In this document: positions 50,046-61,594 of the stretch, one piece after another
Numbering within the stretch: position 1 is the first letter of the stretch
Layout: each line of letters starts with the position of its first letter
From: Calliopsis andreniformis
Taxonomy: Eukaryota; Arthropoda; Insecta; Hymenoptera; Andrenidae
Length of the DNA stretch: 64,000 bases
Direction of reading: 5' to 3'
NCBI RefSeq assembly: GCF_051401765.1
Contig: NW_027480423.1
Coordinates: 9,982,001 to 10,046,000 of the forward strand
Made by a program: the position numbers and the translations under genes
Notes under the pieces: generated by a model
What the model was told of the DNA's origin: nothing
What the model saw: the letters and a program-made list of their open reading frames with translations, nothing else
Database searches by the model: none

Positions 50046-53000
50046 TGCATCTTTATTGTATTTTATGCTTCTGGCGTTGACTTCTAAGGCGCAAACTATT
50101 CCATCTGGTGGAGCAACGCCCTAGAGTGAAGCCTAGGCTGCCCGGAACGTAGAAATGACCATAACTTTCACACTGGTTGCTATGATTCTCTGTATACGAT
50201 GGAAAAACTGTTATATTTATATTGTATTTTATGCTTCTGGCGTTGACTTCTTAGGCCCTAACTATTCGATCTGGTGGAACAACGACCTAGAGTGAAGCCT
50301 AGGTTGCCTGGAACGTAGAAATGACCATTACTTTCACACTGTTTACAGTTATACCTGTTATACCATGATAAAACTTTTGCATCTTTATTGTATTTTATGC
50401 TTCTGGCGCTGACTTCTAATGCCCTAACTATTCGATCTTGTGGAACAACGCCCTAGAGTGAAGCCTAGGTTGCCTGGAACCTAGAAATGACCATCACTTT
50501 CACACGGGTTGCAATTATTCCTGTTCTAGTATGGAAAGACTGTTGTATTTTTATTGTATTTTATACTTCTGGGGTTGACTTCTGAGGCCGTTGCTATTCG
50601 ATGTGGTGGAAGAACGCCATAGAGTGAAGCCTAGGTAGCCCGGAACGTAGAAATGTCCATATCTTTCGCACTGTTTGCAATTATTCATTTTATACGATGG
50701 CAATATCGTTGTATTTATATTGTATTTTATGCTTCTGGCGTTGACTTCTTAGGCCCTAACTATTCGATCTGGTGGAGCAATGCTTCAGAGATAAGTTTAG
50801 GATGCCCGAAACGCCGAAATGATCATTACTATCACGCTTGTTGCAATTATTCCTGTTATACGATGAAAAGACTGTTGTGTTTTTATTGTATTTTATGCTT
50901 CAGTCGTAGACTTCTAAGGCCGTAGCTATTCCTTATGTTGGAGCACCGCCCCATAGTGAAGCCTAGGTTGCTCGGAACGTAGAAATGACCACTACTTTCA
51001 CACTGTTTGCAATTATTCATTTAATACGGTGGAAATGCTGTTGTATTTATATCGTATTTTATGCTTCTGGCGTTGACTTCTAAGGACCTAACTATTCGAT
51101 CTGGTGGAGCAACGCCCTAGAGTGAAGCCTAGGTTGCTCGGAATGTAGAAATGACCATAACTTTCACACTGGTTGCAATTATTCGTTTTATACGGTGGAA
51201 AAGCTGTGGCATCTTTATTGTATTTTATCCATCTGGGGTTGACTTCTAAGGCCCTAGCTATTAGGTGTGGTGGAGCAACGCCCTAGAGTGACGCCTAGGC
51301 TGCCCGGAACGTAGAAATGACCATAACTTTCACACTGGTTGCTATTATTCTCTTTATACGATGGAAAAACTGTTATATTTATATTGTATTTTATGCTTCT
51401 GGCGTTGACTTCTTACGCCCTAACTATTCGATCTGGTGGAACAACGACCTAGAGTGAAGCCTAGGTTGCCTGGAACGTAGAAATGACCATTACTTTCACA
51501 CTGTTTACAGTTATTCCTGTTATACGATGGAAAAACATTTGCATCTTTATTGTATTTTATGCTTCTGGCGCTGACTCCTAAGGCCCTAGCCATTTGATTT
51601 CGTGGAGCAACGCCCGAGAGTGGAGCCTAGGTTGCCCGCTACGTAGAAATGACCATTACTTTCACACTGTTTGCAGATATACATTATATACGATGGAAAA
51701 TCTATTGTATTTATGTTGTATTTTATGCTTCTGGCGTTGACTTCTTAGGCCCTAACTATTCGACCTGGTGGAGCAATGCCTCAGAGATAAGTCTAGGATG
51801 CACGAAACGCCGAAATGATCATTACTATCACGCTTGTTGCAATTATTCCTGTTATACGATGAAAAGACTGTTGTATTTTTATTGTGTTTTATGCTTCAGT
51901 CGTAGACTTCTAAGGCCGTAGCTATTCGATATGTTGGAGCACCGCCCTAGAGTGAAGCCTAGGCTGCCCGGTACGTAGAAATGACCACTACTACCACACT
52001 GGTTGCAAATTATTCCTGCTATACGATGGAAAAGCTGTTGCATCTTTATTGTATTTTATGCTTCTGGCGTTGACTTCTAAGGCCCTAACTATTCGATCAG
52101 GTGGAGCAACGCCCTAGAGTGAAGCCTAGGTTGCTCGGAATGTAGAAATGACCATAACTTTCACACTGTCTGCAATTGTTCCTTTTATACGATGGAAAAG
52201 CTGTTGTATTTATATTGTGTTTTATTCTTATGGCGTTGAATTCTAAATCCCTAGCTAGTCGATCCGGTGGAGCAACGCCCTAGAGTGACGCCTAGGTTGC
52301 TCGGAACGTGGAAATGACCATAACTTTCACACTGGTTGCAATTATTCATTTTATACGATCGAAACACTTTTGTACTTATATTGTATTTTATTCTTCTGGC
52401 GTTGACTTCTCAGGCCCTAACTATTCGATCTGGTGGAACAACGCCCTAGAGTGAAGACTAGGTTGCCCGGAACATGGAAATGACCATTACATTCACACTG
52501 TATGCAAATATACATTATATACGATGTAAAAGCTGTTGTATTTATATTGTGTTTTATGCTTCTGGCGTTGACTTCTTAGGCCCTAACTATTTAATCTGGT
52601 AGAGCACCGCCCTAGAGTGAAGCATAGGTTGCCTGGAACGTAGAAATGACCATTACTTTCACACTGTTTACAGTTATTCCTGTTATACGATGGAAAAACT
52701 TTTGCATCTTTATTGTATTTTATGCTTCTGGCGTTGACTTCTAAGGCCCTAACTACTCGATCGGGTGGAGCAACACCGTAGAGTGAAGCCCAGGTTGCCC
52801 GGAACGTAGAAATGACCATTACATTCACACTGGTTGCAATTATTCGTCTTATACGATGGAAAAACTGTTCTATTTATTTTGTATTTAATGCTTCGGGCGT
52901 TGACTTCTAAGGCCCTAACTGTTCGACCTTGTGGAAGAACGCCCTAGAGTGAAGCCTAGGTTGCCTGGAACGTTAGAAATGACCATAACTTTCACACTGG

Positions 53001-55630
53001 TTGCAATTATTCATTTTATACGATGGAAAAACTGTTGTACTTATATTGTGTTTTATACTTATGGCGTTGAATTCTAAGTCCCTAGCTATTCGATCCGGTG
53101 GAGCAACGCCCTAGAGTGACGCCTAGGTTGCTCGGAACGTAGAAATGACCATAACTTTCACACTGGTTGCAATTATTCGTTTTATACGATGGAAAAACTG
53201 TTGCATCTTTATTGTATTTTATGCTTCTGGCGTTGACTTCTAAGGCCGTAACTATTCGATCTGGTGGAGCAACGCCCTGGAGTGAAACCTAGGTTGCGCG
53301 GAACGTAGCAATGACCATAACTTTCACACTGGTACCAATTATTCGTTTTATACACAGGAAAAACTGTTCTATTTATTTTGTATTTTATGCTTCTGGCGTT
53401 CACTTCTTAGGCCCTAACTATTCGATCTGGTGGAACAACGCCCTAGGGTGAAGCCTAGGGTGCCCGGAACGTAGAAATGACCACAACTTTCACACTGGCT
53501 GTTATTATTCGTTTTATACGATGGAAAAACTGTTATATTTATATTGTATTTTATGCTTCTGGCGTTGACCTCTGAGGCCGTTGCTATTCGATGTGGTGGA
53601 AGAACCCCATAGAGTGAAGCCTAGGTAGCCCGGAACGTAGAAATGTCCATATCTTTTGCACTGTTTGCAATTATTCATATTATACGATGGCAAAGCTGTT
53701 GTATTTATATTGTATTTTATGCTTCTGGCGTTGACTTCTTAGGCCCTAACTATTCGATCTGGTGGAGCAATGCCTCAGAGATAAGTGTAGGATGCCCGAA
53801 ACGCCGAAATGATCATTACTATCACACTGGCTGCAATTATTCCTGTTATACGATGGAAAAACTGTTGCATCTTTATTGTATTGTATGCTTCTGGCGTTGA
53901 CTTCTAAGGCGCAAACTATTCCATCTGGTGGAGCAACGTCCTAGAGTGAAGCCTAGGCTGCCCGGAACGTAGAAATGACCCTAACTTTCACACTGGTTGC
54001 TATTATTCTCCTTATACGATGGAAAAACTGTTATATTTATATTGTATTTTATGCTTCTGGCGTTGACTTCTTAGGTCCTAACTATTCGATCTGTTGGAAC
54101 AACGACCTAGAGTGAAGCCTAGGTTGCCTGGAACGTAGAAATGACCATTACTTTCACACTGTTTACATTTATTCCTGTTATACGATGGAAAAACTTTTGC
54201 ACCTTTATTGTATTTTATGCTTCTGGCGCTGACTTCTAAGGCCCTAGCTATTTGATTTGGTGGAGCAACGCCCGAGAGTGGAGCCTAGGTTGCCCGCTAC
54301 GTAGAAATGACCATTACTTTCACACTGTTTGCAGATATACATTATATACGATGGAAAATCTATTGTACTTATGTTGTATTTTATGCTTCTGGCGTTGACT
54401 TCTTAGGCCCTAACTATTTGATATGGTGGAGCACCGCCCTAGAGTGAAGCCTAGGTTGCCCGGAACGTAGAAAAGACCATTACCTTCACACTGGTTGCAA
54501 TTATTCCTGTTTTACGAAGAAAAAACTGTTGCACCTTTATTGTATATTTTGCTTCTGGCGTTGATTTCTAAGGCCCTAACAACTCGATCTGGTGGAGCAA
54601 CGCCATAGAGTGAAGCCTAGGTTGCCCGGAAAGTAGAAAGGACCATTACTTTCACAATGTTTGCAATTATTCATTGTATACGATGGAAAAACTTTTGTAC
54701 TTATATTGTATTTTATTCTTCTGGCGTTGACTTCTTAGGCCCTAACTATTCGATCTGGTGGAACAACGCCCTAGAGTGAAGACTAGGTTTCCCGGAACAT
54801 GGAAATGACCACTACTTTCACACTGTTTGCAAATATACATTATATAGGATGGAAAAACTGTTGCATCTTTATTGTATTTTATGCTTCTGGCGTTGACTTC
54901 TAAGGCCCTAACTATTCGATCAGGTGGAGCAACGCACTAGAGTGAAGCCTAGGTTGCTCGGAATGTAGAAATGACCATAACTTTCACACTGGTTGCAATT
55001 ATTCATTTTATACGATGGAAAAACTGTTGTACTTATATTGTGTTTTATACTTATGGCGTTGAATTCTAAGTCCCTAGCTATTCGATCCGGTGGAGCAACG
55101 CGCTAGAGTGACGCCTAGGTTGCTCGGAACGTAGAAATGACCATAACTTTCACACTGGTTGCTATTATTCTCTTTATACGATGGAAAAACTGTAATATTT
55201 ATATTGTATTTTATGCTTCTGGCGTTGACTTCTGAGGCCGTTGCTATTCGATGTGGTGGAAGAACGCCATAGAGTGAAGCCTAGGTAGCCCGGAACGTAG
55301 AAATGTCCATATCTTTCCCACTGTTTGCAATTATTCATTTTATACGATGGCAAAACTGTTGTATTTATATTGTATTTTATGCTTCTGGCGTTGACTTCTT
55401 AGGCCCTAACTATCCGATCTGGTGGAGCAATGCTTCAGAGATAAGTCTAGGATGCCCGAAACGCCGAAATGATCATTATTATCACGCTTGTTGCAATTAT
55501 TCCTGTTATACGATGAAAAGACTGTTGTATTATTATTGTATTTTATGCTTCAGTCGTAGACTTCTAAGGCCGTAGCTATTCGATATGTTGGAGCACCGCC
55601 CTAGAGTGAAGCCTAGGTTGCTCGAGACCT
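50046..55630 (+). repeat. Mosaic of core monomer blocks
   Basis: Blocks recognisable from other places are joined in new order. The 50,653-51,290 part matches 11,637-12,270, and 51,649-52,180 matches 10,640-11,170. A GAAAAGACC monomer near 54,470 matches 33,885. The 54,965-55,620 part matches 31,062-31,720 and 35,046-35,700. Joints are visible near 51,300 (GTGACGCCTAGG into CTGCCCGG) and 52,210 (an AAGCTGTTGTATTTATA monomer into GTTTTATTCTTATGG). A 1-bp insertion (AACGTTAGAAATG) lies at about 52,975. No long tandem unit is apparent and no gene is visible. Confidence 0.78.
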
Positions 55631-58104
55631 AGAAATGACCACTACCTTCACACTGTTTGCAATTATTCATTTAATACGGTGGAAATGCTGTTGTATTTAT
55701 ATCGTATTTTATGCTTCTGGCGTTGACTTCTAAGGACATAACTATTCGATCTGGTGGAGCAACGCCCTAGAGTGAAGCCTAGGTTGCTCGGAATGTAGAA
55801 ATGACCATAACTTTCACACTGGTTGCAATTATTCGTTTTGTACGATGGAAAAACTGTTCTATTTATTTTGTATTTAATGCTTCTGGCCTTGACTTCTTAG
55901 GCACTAACTATTCGATCTGGTGGAGCGACGCCATAGAGTGAAAGGTAGGTTGCCCGGAACGTAGAAATGAACATTACTTTCACACTGGTTGTAATTATTC
56001 CTGTTATACGATGGAAAAACAGTTGTATTTTTATTGTATTTTATGCTTCTGGCGTTTAATTCTAAGTCCCTAGCTATTCGATCTGGTGGAGGATCGCCCT
56101 AGAGTGAAGCCTAGGTTGGCCGGAACGTAGAAATGACCATTACTTTCACACTGTTTGCAATTATTCGTTCTATACGATGGAAAAGCTGTTGCATCTTTAT
56201 TGTATTTAATGCTTCTGGAGTTCACTTCTTAGGCCTTAACTATTCGATCTGGTGAACAACGCCCTAGGGTGAACCCTAGGTTATCCGGAACGTAGAAATG
56301 ACCATAACTTTCTCACTGGTTGCAATTATTCGTTTTATACAATGGAACATCTGTCGTATTTGTATTGTATTTTATGCTTCTGGCGTTGACTTCTAAGGCC
56401 GTAGCTATTATATGTGGTGGAGCGACGCCCTAGTGTGACGCCTAGGTTGCCCGGAACGTAGAAATTACCATAACTTTCACACTGGTTGCAATTATTCGTT
56501 TTATACAATGGAAAACTGGTCTATTTATTTTGTATTTTATGCTCCGGGCGTTGACTTCTAAGGTCGTAGCTATTCGATCTCGTGGGGCAACGTCCAAGAG
56601 TGAAGCCTAGGTTGCCCGGAACGTAGAAATGGCCATCACTTTCAAACAGGTTGCAATTAATCCTGTTATACGATGGAAAAACTATTGTATTTTTATTGCA
56701 TTTTATGCTTCGGGCGTTGACTTCTAAGCCCCTAACTATTCAATCTGTTGGATCAACGCCCTAGAGCGAAGCCTAGGTTGCCCGGAAAGTAGAAATGACC
56801 ATAACCTTCATACTGGTTGCAATTATTCGTTTAATACGATGGAAAAACTGTTGTATTTATATTGTATTTTATGCTTCAGGCGTTGACTTCTAAGGCCGTA
56901 GCTATTCGATGTGGTGGTGCAACATCCTACAGTGAAGCCTTGGTTGCCCGGAACGTGGAAATGACCATAACCTTCACACAGGTTGCAATTATTCGTTTTA
57001 TACGATGGAAAGACTGTTGTATTTATTTTGTAGTTTATGCTTCTGGCGTTGACTTTTAAGGCCCTAACTCTTCGATCTGGTGTAGCAACGCCTCAGAGTT
57101 AAGATTTGGATGCCCGAAACGCCGAAATGATCATTACCTTCGCACTGGTTGCAGTGATCCATGCTATACAATGGAAAAACAGTTCTATTTATATTGTATT
57201 TGGTGCTTCTGGCGTTGACTTCTTAGGCCGTAACTATTCGATCTGGTGGAGCAACGCCATAGAGTGAAACGTAGGTTGCCCGGAACATAGAAACGTCCAT
57301 TACATTCACACTGGTTGCAATTATCCGTTTTATACAGTGGAAAAGCTGTTGTACTTATATTGTATTTTATTCTCCTGGCGTTGACTTCCTAGGTCCTAAC
57401 TATTCGATCTGGTGGAACAACATCCTAGGGTGAAGCCTAGGTGGCCCGGAACGTAGAAATGACCATTACTTTCACACTGGTTGCAATTATTCATGCTATA
57501 CGATGGAGAAACTGTTGTATTTTTATTGTATTTTATGTTTCAGGTGTTGACTTCTAAGGTCGTAGCTATTCGATCTCGTGGGGCAACGTCCAATAGTTAA
57601 GCGTATGTTGCCCGAAGCGTAGAAATGACCATTACTTTCAGACTGGTTGCAATTATTCTTTTTATACGATGGAAAGACTGTTGAATTTTTATTGTATTTT
57701 ATGCTTCTGGCGTTGAATTGTAGGTCCCTAACTATTCGATCTGGTGGAGCAACGCCCTAGACTGAAGTCTAGGTTCCCCGGGACGTAGAAATGACCATTA
57801 CTTTCACACTGGTTGCAATTATTCCTGTTATACTATGGAAAGATTGTGTATTTTTATTGTATTTTTTGCTTCGGGCAGTGACTTCTCAGGCGCTAGCTAT
57901 TCGATCTGGTGGCACAACGCACTAGAGTGAAGCCTAGTTTGCCCGTATCGTAGAAATGACCATAACTTTCATACTGGTTGCAAATATTCGTTTTATACGC
58001 TGGAAAAACTGTTGTATTTATATTGTATTTTATGCTTCTGGCGTTGACTTCTAAGGCCCTAACTATTCGATCTGGTGGAGCAACGCCCTAGGGTGAAGCC
58101 TAGG
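55631..58104 (+). repeat. Diverged monomers, edge-type
   Basis: Monomers still have the 166-bp period, but each carries many private substitutions and I could not match strings of them to the core. Examples are CTCCGGGCGTTGAC (56,540), GTGGGGCAACGTCC (56,585; 57,577), AATTAATCCTGTTATACG (56,655) and GATTGTGTATTTTTATTG (57,842). The loss of block structure starts at about 55.6-55.9 kb and persists to the window end. It contains no gene. Confidence 0.8.
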
Positions 58105-59268
58105 TTGTCCGGAAGGTAGAAATGACCATCTCTTTCACACCGGTTACTATTATTTGTTTTTTACGATGGAAAGACTGTTGTATTTATATTGTGTTTTATG
58201 CCCCTGGAGTTGACTTCTTAGGCCCTAACTTTTCGATCTGGTGTAACAACGCCCTAGAGTGAAGCCTAGGTTGCCCGGAACGTAGAAATGACAATGACTT
58301 TCACACTGGCTGCAATTATTCCTGTTACACGATGGAAAAACTGTTGTATCTTTACTGTATTTTAGGCTTCGGGCGTTGACTTCTATGTCCCTACCTATTC
58401 CATCTGGTGGAGCAACGCCCTAGAGTCAAGTCTAGGTTGCCCGCAACATAGAAATGACCATTACTTTCACACTGTTTACAATTATTCATTCTATACGAGG
58501 GAAGAAGTGTTGTATTTTATTGTATTTTATGCCTCTGGCGTTGACTTCTAAGGCCGTAGCTATTCGATGTGGTGGAGCAACGCCATAGAGTGAAGCCTAG
58601 GTTTGCCCGGAACATAGAAATGACCATAACTTTCACACTGGTTGCAATTATTCGTTTTATACAATGGAAAAACTGTTCTTTTTATTTCGTATTTTATGCT
58701 TCCGGCGTTGTCTTCTAAGGCCATACCTATTCGATCTGGTGGAGCAACGCCCTAGAGTGAAGCCTAGGTTGCCCGGAACGTAGAAATGACCATATCCTTC
58801 ACACAGGTTGCAATTATTCCTGTTACACGATGGAAAAACTGTTGTATTTTTATTGTATTTTATGCCTCTGGCGTTGACTTCTTAGGCCCTAACTATTCGA
58901 TCTGGTGGAGCAACGCCCTAGAGTGAAGCCTAGGTTGCCCAGAAAGTAGAAATGACCATAACTTTCACACTGGTTGCAATTATTCGTTTTATACAATGGA
59001 AAAACTGTTCTTTTTATTTTGTATTTTATGCTTCGGGCGTTGACTTCTAAGGCCATACCTATTCAATCTGGCGGAGCAACGACCTATAGTGAAGCCTAGG
59101 TTGCCCGGAACGTAGAAATGACCATATCCTTCACACTGGTTGCAATTACTCGTGTTATACGATGGAAAAACTGTTGCATTTTTATCTTATTATATGCTTC
59201 GTGCGTAGCCTTCTAAGTCCCTAACTATTCGATCTGGTGGAGCAACGCCCTAGAGTGAAGCCTAGGTA
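58105..59268 (+). repeat. Edge-zone HOR, copy 1
   Basis: A run of monomers starting with GAAGGTAGAAATGACCATCT (anchor 58,122) is duplicated 1,328 bp (8 x 166) downstream. Shared features include TTTACTGTATTTTAGGC, GAGTCAAGTCTAGG, GAGGGAAGAAGTG and the inserted T in TAGGTTTGCCCGG. This copy has one more monomer than copy 2, at about 58,940-59,105 (CCATACCTATTCAATCTGGC), after which the offset falls to 1,162 bp (7 x 166). Confidence 0.88.
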
Positions 59269-59432
59269 GCCCGAAACGTAGGAATGACCATTACCTTCAC
59301 ACTCGTTGCAATTATTCATTTTATACGATGGAAAAACTGTTGTATTTTTATTGTACTTTATGCTCCGGGCGTAGACTTCTAAGGCCCTAACTATTCGATC
59401 TGGTGGAGCAACGCCCTAGAGTGTAGGCTAGG

Positions 59433-60430
59433 TTGCCCGGAAGGTAGAAATGACCATCTCTTTCACACCGGTTACTATTATTTGTTTTTTACGATGGAAA
59501 GATTGTTGTATTTATATTGTGTTTTATGCCTCTGGAGTTGACTTCTTAGGCCCTAACTTTTCGATCTGGTGTAACAACGCCCTAGAGTGAAGCCTAGGTT
59601 GCCCGGAACGTAGAAATGACAATGACTTTCACACTGGCTGCAATTATTCCTGTTACACGATGGAAAAACTGTTGTATCTTTACTGTATTTTAGGCTTCGG
59701 GCGTTGACTTCTATGTCCCTACCTATTCCATCTGGTGGAGCAACGCCCTAGAGTCAAGTCTAGGTTGCCCGCAACATAGAAATGACCATTACTTTCACAC
59801 TGTTTACAATTATTCATTCTATACGAGGGAAGAAGTGTTGTATTTTATTGTATTTTATGCCTCTGGCGTTGACTTCTAAGGCCGTAGCTATTCGATGTGG
59901 TGGAGCAACGCCATAGAGTGAAGCCTAGGTTTGCCCGGAACATAGAAATGACCATAACTTTCACACTGGTTGCAATTATTCGTTTTATACAATGGAAAAA
60001 CTGTTCTTTTTATTTCGTATTTTATGCTTCCGGCGTTGTCTTCTAAGGCCATACCTATTCGATCTGGTGGAGCAACGCCCTAGAGTGAAGGCTAGGTTGC
60101 CCGGAACGTAGAAATGACCATATCCTTCACACAGGTTGCAATTATTCCTGTTACACGATGGAAAAACTGTTGTATTTTTATTGTATTTTATGCCTCTGGC
60201 GTTGACTTCTTAGGCCCTAACTATTCGATCTGGTGGAGCAACGCCCTAGAGTGAAGCCTAGGTTGCCCGGAACGTAGAAATGACCATATCCTTCACGCTG
60301 GTTGCAATTACTCGTGTTATACGATGGAAAAACTGTTGCATTTTTATCTTATTATATGCTTCGTGCGTAGCCTTCTAATTCCCTAACTATTCGATCTGGT
60401 GGAGCAACGCCCTAGAGTGAAGCCTAGGTA
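59433..60430 (+). repeat. Edge-zone HOR, copy 2
   Basis: Second copy of the 58.1-kb unit, one monomer shorter. Anchors are 59,450 against 58,122, then 60,280 against 59,118. I saw only a few differences, for example AAAGATTGTTG against AAAGACTGTTG, and GAAGGCTAGG against GAAGCCTAGG. This recent duplication sits among otherwise strongly diverged monomers. Confidence 0.88.
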
Positions 60431-61258
60431 GCCTGGAACGTAGAAATGACTCTATCTTTCAAACGAGTTTCAATTATCCGTTTTATACGATGGAAAAACT
60501 GTTGTATTTATTTTGTATTTTATGCTTCTGGCGATGACTTCTAAGGCCCTAACTATTCGATCTGGTGAAGTAACGCCCTAGAGTGAAGCCTAGGTTGCCC
60601 GAAACGTAGGAATGACCATTACCTTCACAGTGGTTGCAATAACTGCTGTTATACGATGCAAAAACTGTTGCATTTATATTGTATTTTATGCTTCTGGCGT
60701 TGACTTCTAAGGCGGTAGCTATTCGAGCTGGCGGAGCAACGCCCTAGAGTGAAGCCTAGGTTGCCCGGAACGTAGAAATGACCAGTACCTTCACACAGGT
60801 TGCAGTTATTCCTGTTATACGATGGAAAAGCTGCTGTATTTATACTGTATTTTAAGCTTTGGGCGTTGACTTCTAAGGCCCTAACTATTCGATCTGGTTG
60901 GGCAACGCGCTAGGGTGATGTCTAGGTTGCCCGGCATGTAGAAATGACCATAACTTTCACACTGGTTGCAATTATTCGTTCTATACGATGGAAAAGCTGT
61001 TGTATTTATATTATATTTTATGCTTCTGTGGTTGACTTCTTAGGCCCTAACTATTCGATCTGGTTGAGCAACGCCCTAGAGTGAAGCCCAGGTTGCCCAA
61101 AATGTGGAAATGACCATTACCATCACACTCGTTGCAATTATTCATTTTATACGATGGAAAAACTGTTGTATTTTTATTGTACTTTATACTCCGGGCGTAG
61201 ACTTCTAAGGCCCTAACTATTCGATCTGGTGGAGCAACGCCCTAGAGTGTAGGCTAGG
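60431..61258 (+). repeat. Diverged monomers between edge-zone copies
   Basis: Five diverged monomers with private variants such as GACTCTATCTTTCAAACG (60,448), GGTGAAGTAACGCC (60,565), ATAACTGCTGTTATACG (60,640) and TTAAGCTTTGGGCG (60,852). The last, at about 61,108-61,258, matches 59,282-59,432, so the third copy of the unit carries its upstream neighbour with it. No gene is visible. Confidence 0.75.
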
Positions 61259-61594
61259 TTGCCCGGAAGGTAGAAATGACCATCTCTTTCACACCGGTTA
61301 CTATTATTTGTTTTTTACGATGGAAAGACTGTTGTATTTATATTGTGTTTTATGCCTCTGGAGTTGACTTCTTAGGCCCTAACTTTTCGATCTGGTGTAA
61401 CAACGCCCTAGAGTGAAGCCTAGGTTGCCCGGAACGTAGAAATGACCATGACTTTCACACTGGCTGCAATTATTCCTGTTACACGATGGAAAAACTGTTG
61501 TATCTTTACTGTATTTTAGGCTTCGGGCGTTGACTTCTATGTCCCTACCTATTCCATCTGGTGGAGCAACGCCCTAGAGTCAAGCCTAGGTTGC
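61259..61594 (+). repeat. Edge-zone HOR, copy 3 (two monomers)
   Basis: Two monomers matching the start of the 58.1-kb unit (anchor 61,276, which is 59,450 + 1,826 = 11 x 166). Similarity ends after the GAGTCAAG tail near 61,583, where CCTAGGTTGCCCGGAACG replaces TCTAGGTTGCCCGCAACA. A fourth start of the same unit appears at 63,932 and runs off the window. Confidence 0.82.
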
